Origin: CAVTUU01 sp045804965
Lineage (GTDB): Bacteria; Chloroflexota; Chloroflexia; Thermomicrobiales; UBA6265
Length of the DNA: 21,334 bases
Direction of reading: 5' to 3'
NCBI GenBank assembly: GCA_045804965.1
Contig: JBJMMD010000018.1
Coordinates: forward strand, 1-21,334
Position 1 is the stretch's first letter; each line of letters opens with the position of its first letter. The translations under genes were made by a program, and so were the position numbers. Shown one piece after another: positions 1-6,823 of the stretch. Below the pieces are notes generated by a model. That model did no database searches. It was not told where the DNA came from and saw only the letters and a program-made list of their open reading frames with translations.

Positions 1-561
1 GTGCATGCGGTCGATTGTGAGGCTGAACTCTGGCGCATCATGCACGCGACGTTGCTCGACCCCGACTATCTCAGCGGCGGGCTCCAGGCCGGGCTCGCGC
101 AGCATCAGGAGGCCGACCGCATTCGCAGCGAACGGATGGCGGCCATTGAGACGCAATTGACCCAACAACGGCGCCGGCTCGAGGCGCACGTCGACAAATT
201 CGTGCAGGCGGGCGATGGCGAGTTTGCCGCCACGATTCGGCGCCGGGCCGATGACATTGAGGCGCTCATCACGCAGTTGACCGCGCAACGGGCCGAACTC
301 GCCGCCGTCCGCAGCGACGGGCTCAGCGTCGAGGAAGCGACCGCAATCACGACGATCGCCGATGAGATTCGCGCCGGGCTCGACCAGGCGACGAGCGAAG
401 AGCGCAGGCACCTGATCGAACTGTTCGACGTGCGCGGGACGGTTCACCTTGACCCGAACGGCATTAAGCTCGGGCGAAAGCATCGCTTTCGCATCGAGTG
501 GCAGGCACGCATCCCACTACGTGATCGTGCAGGACAATTCCAGAACTGGTATGCGACATAG
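1..561 (+). CDS. Large serine recombinase, C-terminal part (5' end outside window)
   Basis: This is the C-terminal 186 residues of a site-specific large serine recombinase/integrase; the catalytic and zinc-ribbon domains must lie upstream of base 1. The visible part has the family's C-terminal pattern: a long, charged, heptad-like coiled coil (about residues 35-105, rich in Arg, Glu and Gln), then a region ending in the motif RHLIELFDVRGTVHLD and a final beta segment (FRIEWQARIPL). The coiled coil in this family controls integration versus excision. The last 8-10 residues are unusual because the frame runs across a junction into transporter-gene DNA (see 534-1403), so the protein tail is supplied by the target site. 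The call is confident by family resemblance; whether the enzyme is active cannot be judged from this fragment. Confidence 0.8.
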   Translation: MHAVDCEAELWRIMHATLLDPDYLSGGLQAGLAQHQEADRIRSERMAAIETQLTQQRRRLEAHVDKFVQAGDGEFAATIRRRADDIEALITQLTAQRAELAAVRSDGLSVEEATAITTIADEIRAGLDQATSEERRHLIELFDVRGTVHLDPNGIKLGRKHRFRIEWQARIPLRDRAGQFQNWYAT

Positions 562-565
562 ACCG
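525..565. mobile_element. Probable integration junction (attL/attR) of a serine-recombinase element within an EamA gene
   Basis: Read on the minus strand, the EamA protein is normal up to VYVAYQFWN and then switches to CPARSRSG, which is the antisense of the recombinase gene. The EamA family normally continues with a Trp-rich residue stretch and two more membrane helices. The breakpoint therefore lies at about 531-540. Large serine integrases commonly lie beside their own attachment site, which fits the recombinase reading into the junction. The exact crossover dinucleotide cannot be determined without the other end or an empty site. A chimeric assembly join is the main alternative. Confidence 0.6.
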
Positions 566-1403
566 GAAAGATCACCATGTAGATGATCGCGATCCAGCTC
601 TTCGCCGGAAGATCCGTCCAATGCTGCCGAACCGCGTCCGGGATCGAGAGCAAGAGCAACGGAATCGATCCGATCAGCACCGTATAGGCCGAATAAGTCG
701 CGCGCTCGTACCGCTGCGCGAGCGGGCGGTTGAGGATGCCGTAAAACGCGAACGACAAGCCGGCGCCGAGACTGAGCAGATTGCCGAGCATCGAGCTGTC
801 GCCGCCCCGTTTGTCGAGCATGAAAATGCCAACACCCGCTGCCGCGATGCCGAGTCCGATCCACCCGTAGTGCGGTGTCGGCTCCCCTCGCCGCGCAAGA
901 ATGATCATCGTAAAGAGTGGCTGCATCGAAATCAGTAATGCGGCGGAAAAGGCCGACGTCTTCTCGACGCCAAAGACAAAGCCGAGTTGATAGAGCGTGT
1001 AGCCGGTCACGCCGACGAGCAGGAAACGCGGCAAATCGGACCGTTGAATGCGAAGCTGGCTGCGGTCACCGCGGGCGGTGAACAGCAGCACTCCGAAGGC
1101 AAGTATCGTCATCAGCAAGAAGCGCACGAAGATGAACGCCAGCGGTGTGAGCTCGTCGAACGCGTCTTTGGTGACGATGAACGTTGATGCCCAAAGCGAA
1201 ACCACAGCCAGCAGCGCTAGTTCTGGACCGATTGCCGCAATCAGGCGGCGTCCGGCTGGCTCGTTCCGGGCCAACTCCGCAGTCGCAACCTGACTCTGCG
1301 CGTCACGCAATGTCGTCCATCGTCTTCCCCCAAAAGCGGGACGCGCCACGTGCAAGCTCGCCCGGCCAAGGCGAACACGGACAACGGTACGTGCTGATGT
1401 CAA
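534..1403 (-). pseudogene. DMT superfamily (EamA-type) permease, truncated at its C-terminus by insertion
   Basis: This is a drug/metabolite-exporter-family inner-membrane protein. Eight hydrophobic helices are visible in order (for example LALLAVVSLWASTFIVTK, FLLVGVTGYTLYQLGFVFG, GWIGLGIAAAGVGIFML and WIAIIYMVIFPVYVAYQFWN), with the typical early WASTFIVTK segment and the mid-protein inverted repeat. Family members have ten helices; the last two are missing because the frame enters the antisense of the serine recombinase at about base 535, adding some 30 unrelated residues before a stop at 444. The start is uncertain: the longest frame begins at a TTG at 1403, and a TTG near 1305 would also keep the first helix. 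Substrate cannot be inferred. The product is probably non-functional unless the missing part lies at the other end of the element. Confidence 0.75.
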
Positions 1404-1529
1404 TGGAACGCGTCACGACGTCGGTTGTGAGCTTTGGGAGTGCAGTTAGGAGAGGAATGGGGACGGCTGCCCTGGTCCCGAGGCCGGGCCAAGTTCAGCC
1501 GTCCCGTCGATAACCAGCCGGCGTGTCGC

Positions 1530-1610
1530 CTAGTAGGTCCGTCGCCGGAGAAGGAGAACGACCATAACGATGAGCAAGATGAGCACGACGGTTCCGAGTC
1601 CGATATACAT
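1530..1610 (-). CDS. 26-residue single-pass membrane peptide
   Basis: A 26-codon reading frame runs from ATG at 1610 to TAG at 1530-1532. It has a Shine-Dalgarno-like GAAGGGAG placed just upstream. The peptide begins MYIGLGTVV, continues as an unbroken run of Val, Ile and Leu of about 17 residues, and ends in RRRTY. This is the architecture of a small membrane-anchored protein with a positive, cytoplasm-facing end. An extended -10 candidate (TGCTATGAG, minus strand) lies at 1637-1645, so transcription would begin about 20 bases before the start codon. Similar very short hydrophobic proteins are widespread and mostly of unknown function. No role is assigned. It lies downstream of the acyl-CoA synthetase gene on the same strand. 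Confidence 0.6.
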   Translation of the reverse strand: MYIGLGTVVLILLIVMVVLLLRRRTY

Positions 1611-1636
1611 GGAACACTCCCTTCATTCCAGGCTGC

Positions 1637-1645
1637 CTCATAGCA
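1637..1645 (-). promoter_or_regulatory. Extended -10 promoter candidate for the 26-residue peptide
   Basis: On the minus strand the sequence reads TGCTATGAG, a TGn extended -10 element with four of six matches to TATAAT, about 27 bases before the ATG at 1610. No convincing -35 hexamer was found. The same TGCTATGA core recurs before the genes at 15726 and 19858. Confidence 0.35.
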
Positions 1646-1768
1646 ACCCAGTGTGACGAACGCATAGGTCGTGCCACCTCGTTCCACAAGCCTATGCAAA
1701 GTGATGAAGGGGTAACTCCTTGAGCATGATTTGGCATGAATGGCCCGGAGACCAACCGGTCGCACTCA

Positions 1769-3679
1769 TCACGCGCTACGCTCGACATCGGACCGTAACT
1801 GTTGCCATGCTACTCGCGCATCCTCAACCGATCCGGCATCTTCGATTGTCGAGATGTCACCCGGATCACGGTCGAGAACAACGGCCTTGAAGACCCGGCG
1901 CATGATCTTGCCACTGCGCGTCTTCGGCAGCCGCGAGACGAAGTTGACCTCACCAATGACGGCGACCGGTCCGAGCTCTCGGCGCACGCTCTCAACGAGT
2001 TCGCGGCGGAGTTCAGGCGAGGGCTCGTACTCCGGCTTGAGCACGACAAACGCTGCAACGACCTCTCCCCGGAGTTCGTCCGGCCGCCCGGTGACGCCGG
2101 CTTCAGCCACCGCAGCATGGCACAGGAAGGCTGTTTCCACTTCAATGGTGCCAATGCGGTGCCCGGCAATCTTGATAAGTTCGTCGGCCCGCCCGCTGAA
2201 CCAGAAGTATCCGTCCTCGTCCATCGCTGCGGCATCGCCGGTGAAGTAAACGCCAGGGATGCGCTGCCAATACTCGCGATCATAGCGCTCAGGATCGCCC
2301 CAGATCGTCGGCGTCAGACCCGGAAACGGACGAGTAAGAACGACAATGCCCTTCTCACCCGGCGCACAATGCTTGCCGTCCGGCGTCCGCACTTCCGCAA
2401 ACATCCCCGGCAAGGGGATGCCCGCCGAACCGGGCTTGATCGGCAGCAGGCTTATGCCGTAGGGGTTGCCGAAGACGGGGCCGCCCGTCTCCGTTTGCCA
2501 CATGTGGTCGATCACCGGGACCCGGTCGCGGAAGACCTCCTGTTGCATCCATTTCCAGGCGGGAGCGTTCAGGACTTCGCCGGCACAGACGACCCGCTCG
2601 ACCGAATCCAAGCTGTGGCGCCGTGCCGGTTCCGATCCGTGGGCCATGAGCATCCTGACCGCCGTCGGCGCCGTAAAGATTCCCGTGACGCCGTTTTCGG
2701 CAATGAGCTCATAGAACGCGTCTGGCCCAGGCCAATCGAGTGCACCCTCGTAGGCGATTGTTGTGCAACCGGTCAGCAAAGGCGCATAGACGATGTAGCT
2801 ATGGCCGACGATCCACCCGATGTCGGAAGTCGACCACCAGATGTCCGTGGGTTTCAGCCCGAAACACCAGGCCCCGGTACTCCGAATGCCGACCTGATAG
2901 GCTCCGTGGGTATGCACGGCCAATTTCGGTTTCGCCGTCGTCCCGGACGTCGCCAGCACAAACGCTGGCTCATTCGCCTCCATCGCCTCGTGTCCGGTCG
3001 GCTGACCGCGGCCTCCAGCGATGAATTCTTCCCAGGTCAAGTCTCGACCCGGTTGCAACTCTGGGAGGTGGTCACCACGCGGCAACAGAACGACGCGTTC
3101 GATCGGCGATTCCTCATCGCTCAGCGCACCGGCAATGATCTCCCACAGCTGCACCTCTTTTCCCTTACGCCAGGTGATGTCCGTTCCAAGTAGCACGCGA
3201 GCTCCGGCCAGACGGAGCCGCTCGGCTAGCGCCCCACTTCCGAACCCGGCAAAGACGACGAGGTGAATGGCCCCGATCCGGGCACAGGCGAGCATCGCCA
3301 TAATCGCTTCTGGCATGGTCGGCATATAGATGCCGACCCGGTCGCCCCGTCCCACGCCGAGGCCGCGCAAAGCCGCAGCGATCGCTTCCACGCCGGCCAG
3401 AAGCTGGGCATACGTGAAGACGCGCCGCTCGCCCCGCTCATTCTGGGCAATGAGCGCAGCGTGGCCTCCCCAGCCGCGCGCGACGTGGAGATCGAGACAG
3501 TTGTAGCTCATGTTGGTCAGGCCGCCATCGAACCAGCGAAACGTTGGCGGCTCCCACTCAAGAATCTGGTCCCACGGTCGGAACCAGTGCAGCTGCTCGG
3601 CGGCCCGGGCCCAAAATGCATCTGGGTCAGCCGCTGCATCTTGCTGCCAGCGCTTGATAACCGGATTAACGATGTCCAT
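1769..3679 (-). CDS. AMP-forming acyl-CoA synthetase, acetate/propionate type
   Basis: This 636-residue cytoplasmic enzyme is of the ANL superfamily and activates a short-chain acid with ATP to an acyl-adenylate and then acyl-CoA. Visible motifs are the ATP-binding loop TSGTTAKPK (residues 244-252, with Ala where Gly is usual), WWSTSDIGWIVGHS (281-294), WQTETGG (394-400), TGD (480-482), the hinge region GRADELIKIAGHRIG (496-510) and PKTRSGKIMRR (585-595), whose Lys591 is the catalytic and acetylation-target lysine of the family. Trp394, just before QTETGG, matches the residue that closes the acyl pocket in acetyl-CoA synthetase, so a two- or three-carbon acid is the likely substrate. Length is typical of Acs/PrpE. 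The start ATG has a weak GAGAGG upstream. A strong promoter sits about 185 bases upstream, leaving a long leader. Exact acid preference is unproven. Confidence 0.9.
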   Translation of the reverse strand: MDIVNPVIKRWQQDAAADPDAFWARAAEQLHWFRPWDQILEWEPPTFRWFDGGLTNMSYNCLDLHVARGWGGHAALIAQNERGERRVFTYAQLLAGVEAIAAALRGLGVGRGDRVGIYMPTMPEAIMAMLACARIGAIHLVVFAGFGSGALAERLRLAGARVLLGTDITWRKGKEVQLWEIIAGALSDEESPIERVVLLPRGDHLPELQPGRDLTWEEFIAGGRGQPTGHEAMEANEPAFVLATSGTTAKPKLAVHTHGAYQVGIRSTGAWCFGLKPTDIWWSTSDIGWIVGHSYIVYAPLLTGCTTIAYEGALDWPGPDAFYELIAENGVTGIFTAPTAVRMLMAHGSEPARRHSLDSVERVVCAGEVLNAPAWKWMQQEVFRDRVPVIDHMWQTETGGPVFGNPYGISLLPIKPGSAGIPLPGMFAEVRTPDGKHCAPGEKGIVVLTRPFPGLTPTIWGDPERYDREYWQRIPGVYFTGDAAAMDEDGYFWFSGRADELIKIAGHRIGTIEVETAFLCHAAVAEAGVTGRPDELRGEVVAAFVVLKPEYEPSPELRRELVESVRRELGPVAVIGEVNFVSRLPKTRSGKIMRRVFKAVVLDRDPGDISTIEDAGSVEDARVAWQQLRSDVERSA

Positions 3680-3862
3680 GGTAGGAAAGCCTCTCGCGAA
3701 GTCATGAGAACCGCCTGGGCATGCGCAAAGTGATTGCTGGGGCTGGTGCCGATCGCCGCGTGAGCCCTTAACTCATACCACCCGCCCAAAAGAGCACGTA
3801 TCAGTATTCACGTGAGAGGAACTGGCCGACCTTGTTCCCGCTTGGGTCGTTCGGATGGGCCT

Positions 3863-3890
3863 AGGCTACACCCGCCCGCAGCACTGTCAA
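3863..3890 (-). promoter_or_regulatory. Sigma-A type promoter for the acyl-CoA synthetase
   Basis: The minus strand has a perfect TTGACA -35 (3885-3890), a 16-base spacer and TAGCCT as -10 (3863-3868, TAnnnT type). The predicted start near 3856 gives a leader of about 175 bases before the ATG at 3679. The same two hexamers with the same spacing precede the cupredoxin gene at 6634. Confidence 0.6.
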
Positions 3891-3973
3891 GCGCTCTCGG
3901 GCACGTGGCTCGGCAGCGGCGAGGAAGCTTCGCGAGGAGGCAGAGGGCCACACATTGACGTATCGATCGTGAA

Positions 3974-5224
3974 TCATATCGAGACGACAGCCCCGGTCGG
4001 CGTCGCCCAGGTGGTCGGGTCCCGAACAGCCTCAATCACCGATTTGATTGCCTCCACGACCAGCGCTGGCTGCTCCTTGTGGATGTCGTGCCCGCTCTCC
4101 TCGGCGACGACATGCCGGCCGTTCGGCACTAGGCGGGCGATCTCCTCGTGCAGTTCCCGAAGTAATTGCTCCTCCGCCGCAATCGGCCAGCCTGGTGGCC
4201 GCTCGTCCGCGGTGGGCATCTTGCCGTGCGAAATCACCACGAGCGGCATCGGCCGCAGCATCCCTGACGCGCGCGCCTCCCTCATCTGCTGGAAGCTGAT
4301 CTGCTCCGCGGTCGGCTCGCCTGTCGGCGTCGGTATCGGCGTGCCTAGAGAAATGAGCAAGTCTGTCAAGCGGGCACTGAACTCTTCAGGAGTGGGATCG
4401 ACCAGCACCAGCCCCGCGACTTCATCGGGATAGTTATAGGCATAGAGCTGCACATAGAGGCCGCCCATCGAATGCCCGACGAGCACGTAAGGTCCAGGTT
4501 CCCCCGCAGCGGAGAGCAGGGCGTGGAGATCATCGACAACCTGTTGCGCCGTCCGCTCCGCGGTCGGATCGCTGTGACTGCCCGGCGAATCGGGGCGGTC
4601 GTAACTGCAGACGCGAGTCTGCGCTGACACCGCTGGCTGCACGGACGTCCAGTCCGTTGAGATGCCACCTTCCAGCACCACTGCCGGGCCACCGCTGCCC
4701 GTGCAGTCGAGATAGAGCGAACGCCTCCCAATATCGACTCGGTGTCCCGTGGGTGAAGGAGGTGCCGGCGGGTCGTCCAATGCCAACCGCGTGATGAGGT
4801 GAGGAGGATTGGGCGCTATCGTCAGGGTCAGCGCTGCTCGTTGTCCGGATTTAGCCTCGACCAAAGCGATCGCACCGGTCGCGGTGGGCGGATAGGCGAA
4901 CCCAGCGAAGTTGATCGGAGCGTACTCTGCTCCGGTTTGCCGCAGCAGGTCGAGAATCGCCGGCGCGGGAAATGTCGACAGGAAGGAGGGCGAAAAGTGG
5001 GAGGCAATGTCGGCCTCGCCGAGCGTCGCCGCGCCACCATTGAGTTGAGCGAGCACCCAGCCAAGCTGCTCCCCGACCGGCGTGGATGGGATTTCGGCCG
5101 TGCTTGGTGTGCCGGCCATCGAGCCAGGCGCGGCGTTCTGCGCGCTGGCTGGGGCGGTGGCGCTGAGCGAGAGAGCGACAGCGAAGACTAGAACCAGGGC
5201 GAGACTGCGGCATACGAGGGACAT
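3974..5224 (-). CDS. Exported two-domain alpha/beta hydrolase
   Basis: This is a 416-residue secreted or cell-surface hydrolase of unknown substrate. Residues 1-28 form a Sec signal peptide (hydrophobic core LALVLVFAVALSLSATA, cleavage near ASA|QN). Residues about 50-150 form a separate small domain (VLAQLNGG, HFSPSFLSTFPAPAI) that resembles the N-terminal domain of the ORF12-type proteins, a tentative match. Residues 160-416 are the alpha/beta hydrolase: an oxyanion-region EGG (185-187), the nucleophile elbow GHSMGG with Ser252, the post-strand VDPTPEEF, and a C-terminal His379 in ESGHDIHKEQP. The start is fixed by GAGAGGAG seven bases before the ATG at 5224. The gene is 219 bases downstream of the cupredoxin gene on the same strand; an operon is possible but a hairpin lies between. 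An esterase or lipase-like role is the safest guess. Confidence 0.8.
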   Translation of the reverse strand: MSLVCRSLALVLVFAVALSLSATAPASAQNAAPGSMAGTPSTAEIPSTPVGEQLGWVLAQLNGGAATLGEADIASHFSPSFLSTFPAPAILDLLRQTGAEYAPINFAGFAYPPTATGAIALVEAKSGQRAALTLTIAPNPPHLITRLALDDPPAPPSPTGHRVDIGRRSLYLDCTGSGGPAVVLEGGISTDWTSVQPAVSAQTRVCSYDRPDSPGSHSDPTAERTAQQVVDDLHALLSAAGEPGPYVLVGHSMGGLYVQLYAYNYPDEVAGLVLVDPTPEEFSARLTDLLISLGTPIPTPTGEPTAEQISFQQMREARASGMLRPMPLVVISHGKMPTADERPPGWPIAAEEQLLRELHEEIARLVPNGRHVVAEESGHDIHKEQPALVVEAIKSVIEAVRDPTTWATPTGAVVSI

Positions 5225-5362
5225 CGCTGGCTCCTCTCATCGGTCGACCGGTGGGCAGAGGCAGGAAAGCGTAATGCCTCAGTCGACCTTTACCGGCAAA
5301 CCGACAGATCTCTTCGCCGGAGCCTTTTGTGCTATGCGTCACCAGCGGTGGCGATTCGGCAA

Positions 5363-5392
5363 CCGCGCCGCTGTTCATCTTCAGCGGCACGG
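5363..5392 (-). terminator. Hairpin between cupredoxin and hydrolase genes (weak terminator candidate)
   Basis: An 11-base inverted repeat (CCGCGCCGCTG and CAGCGGCACGG, one G-T mismatch) is separated by an 8-base loop, about 50 bases after the cupredoxin stop. There is no run of T after it on either strand, so it is not a classical intrinsic terminator. It could stall transcription or protect a 3' end. Confidence 0.35.
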
Positions 5393-5443
5393 CTACTGGA
5401 ACACCCTTCGACGGTCTCTTGGTTGTCTTCGGCGGCGAGCTCG

Positions 5444-6634
5444 TTACGTCACTACAACGGTACCCTTCATGTTCGGGTGGAATTTACAAACATAGGTGTA
5501 AGTGCCTGGCTTATCGAAGGTAACGGTGCCGCTTTGTCCCTGGTCCAGGCGGTCCGTGTCAAACGAGCCGTCATCGGCCGTGGCGGAGTGTGGCGCCGCA
5601 TCCTGGTTGGTCCAGGTCACGGTGGTGCCTGCTGGAACCGTGATCGTCGCCGGGTTGAACGCGAAACCCTTGATCTCAACTGCGGTCTGCGAGGCGCTGG
5701 CCGGAGTAGCTGCGGCGGGCGTCCCACCCGCCGGCGTTCCAACGGTGAAGATGCTGATCATCCCTAACGCCTCGTGCGGCTGGTGCGACACTTTGTCGGG
5801 AATGTAGCAGATCGCGACGTAATAGCCTGGCTGCAGGTCGAACGCCATCCAGGCCGTGCGCCCCGCCGATAAGATCGTCATGCCGCCTATATCTTCAATC
5901 TCAGCGGGATTTGGCAGGCCCGGAGAAGGAGTCGCGTTCTCGGGGAGTTGCGCCAGCTCCATCACTTCGTCCATCGTGAGAAGCCTGGGCGTTTTCACCA
6001 CGTACATGACGTGCGGTTGCTGGCCGGTGTTCGACAATTTCCAAATCTGCGGACCCGGGTCGACGTGTTGCGGTATCGTGATGGCGTACTCCTGGAGATT
6101 CACTTCCAGGTTAGTCGTTGGCTCCGCGGCGGCAGCTGGGGTTGCCCCTCCGGTTACCTTGAGCATTGACGGCGGCTGATTGCCCTCGCTGGACACGGCC
6201 CAGTCTCCGGGCTGGAGATTGATGACTACCTGGCCTCGTCCGCCGGCAGCGACGCTAGGTCCGCCCGAAAGGACGGCATCATAGAGCCAAGATGGAAACC
6301 CTTCTTCCGCTCCGGGGGTTGCGCCAGGTGGAGGCGAGGCCTCTGCGGTTGCACTGAACTCTTCAATGGACATGCCCTCCGGCGGCGCAATCAGAAAGAC
6401 GCCGGTATCCTCCTTGGTAGTGTTCTCCACAGTCAGGAGCGTCAGTCCGGCCGGTACTTCCGCAGGCGCTTCGATCGCGTTATCGGTTACTTTGACGTGG
6501 AGCTCGGGGTAGCCCAACGAAGTCAACAGCGACTCGGCAGCCGATGGGGTAGCATTCTGGGCGGAGACAGACGGTACAGCCAATGCCAACGAAAGCAGCA
6601 CGATGGTGGCAATACGCAGCACATGACGAGACAT
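5444..6634 (-). CDS. Exported multi-domain cupredoxin (plastocyanin-like) protein
   Basis: This 396-residue exported copper protein is probably involved in electron transfer or copper handling outside the membrane. Residues 1-25 are a signal peptide (IATIVLLSLALAVPSVSA|QN). Three beta-rich cupredoxin-like segments follow, joined by Thr/Pro/Ala linkers: about 45-162, 175-298 and 318-396. The last is a clear plastocyanin-type domain with the complete type 1 copper set His349 (PHSA), Cys383, His386 and Met389 (CKFHPNM). The middle one has a similar layout (His208, Cys276, His284 or His287, Met292) and may bind a second copper; the first lacks ligands. The start at 6634 is chosen over an upstream in-frame GTG at 6655 because GGGAGG lies seven bases before it. 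It is transcribed divergently from the M20 deacylase, with a promoter and dyad in between. Confidence 0.85.
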   Translation of the reverse strand: MSRHVLRIATIVLLSLALAVPSVSAQNATPSAAESLLTSLGYPELHVKVTDNAIEAPAEVPAGLTLLTVENTTKEDTGVFLIAPPEGMSIEEFSATAEASPPPGATPGAEEGFPSWLYDAVLSGGPSVAAGGRGQVVINLQPGDWAVSSEGNQPPSMLKVTGGATPAAAAEPTTNLEVNLQEYAITIPQHVDPGPQIWKLSNTGQQPHVMYVVKTPRLLTMDEVMELAQLPENATPSPGLPNPAEIEDIGGMTILSAGRTAWMAFDLQPGYYVAICYIPDKVSHQPHEALGMISIFTVGTPAGGTPAAATPASASQTAVEIKGFAFNPATITVPAGTTVTWTNQDAAPHSATADDGSFDTDRLDQGQSGTVTFDKPGTYTYVCKFHPNMKGTVVVT

Positions 6635-6724
6635 AGCACGCCTCCCTCGATGCACGACCGACCCGCGAACAGCGGGCCACGAAGCGGCAAGCCGGCGCCC
6701 ACCTGGAGACGCCGGGCACGGTTC

Positions 6725-6752
6725 AGGCTACACGCCAATGACATAATGTCAA
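6725..6752 (-). promoter_or_regulatory. Sigma-A type promoter for the cupredoxin gene
   Basis: On the minus strand a perfect TTGACA (6747-6752) is followed after 16 bases by TAGCCT (6725-6730). The predicted transcript starts near 6718, about 85 bases before the ATG at 6634. The element is the same as the one before the acyl-CoA synthetase gene. Confidence 0.6.
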
Positions 6753-6755
6753 TGG
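6735..6755. promoter_or_regulatory. Dyad (operator candidate) over the cupredoxin -35 element
   Basis: A 21-base near-perfect inverted repeat is centred on TGACATAATGTCA, with arms of ten bases and a single mismatch. It covers the -35 hexamer of the cupredoxin promoter and lies upstream of the divergent M20 gene, a typical position for a dimeric repressor or shared regulator. No matching regulator gene is in the window. Confidence 0.5.
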
Positions 6756-6770
6756 TACGGACACATCAGT

Positions 6771-6798
6771 TTGATCCCACGTTTTGAGTCGTTAATGT
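6771..6798 (+). promoter_or_regulatory. Weak promoter candidate for the M20/MOSC/ATP-grasp operon
   Basis: TTGATC (6771-6776) and TAATGT (6793-6798) are separated by 16 bases. Each hexamer matches the consensus only partly (four of six; TAnnnT type), but the position, about 25 bases before the start codon, is suitable. Confidence 0.3.
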
Positions 6799-6823
6799 CG
6801 ATCACAAGACCAATCACCTGGGA

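Noticed and set aside
1802..3193. 463-codon plus-strand frame opposite the acyl-CoA synthetase
   Set aside because: It is antisense to a clearly recognised enzyme, Arg/Pro-rich and without a family; an effect of GC-rich codon use.
5363..5392. Hairpin as a full intrinsic terminator
   Set aside because: No T-run follows on either strand, so it is kept only as a weak candidate.
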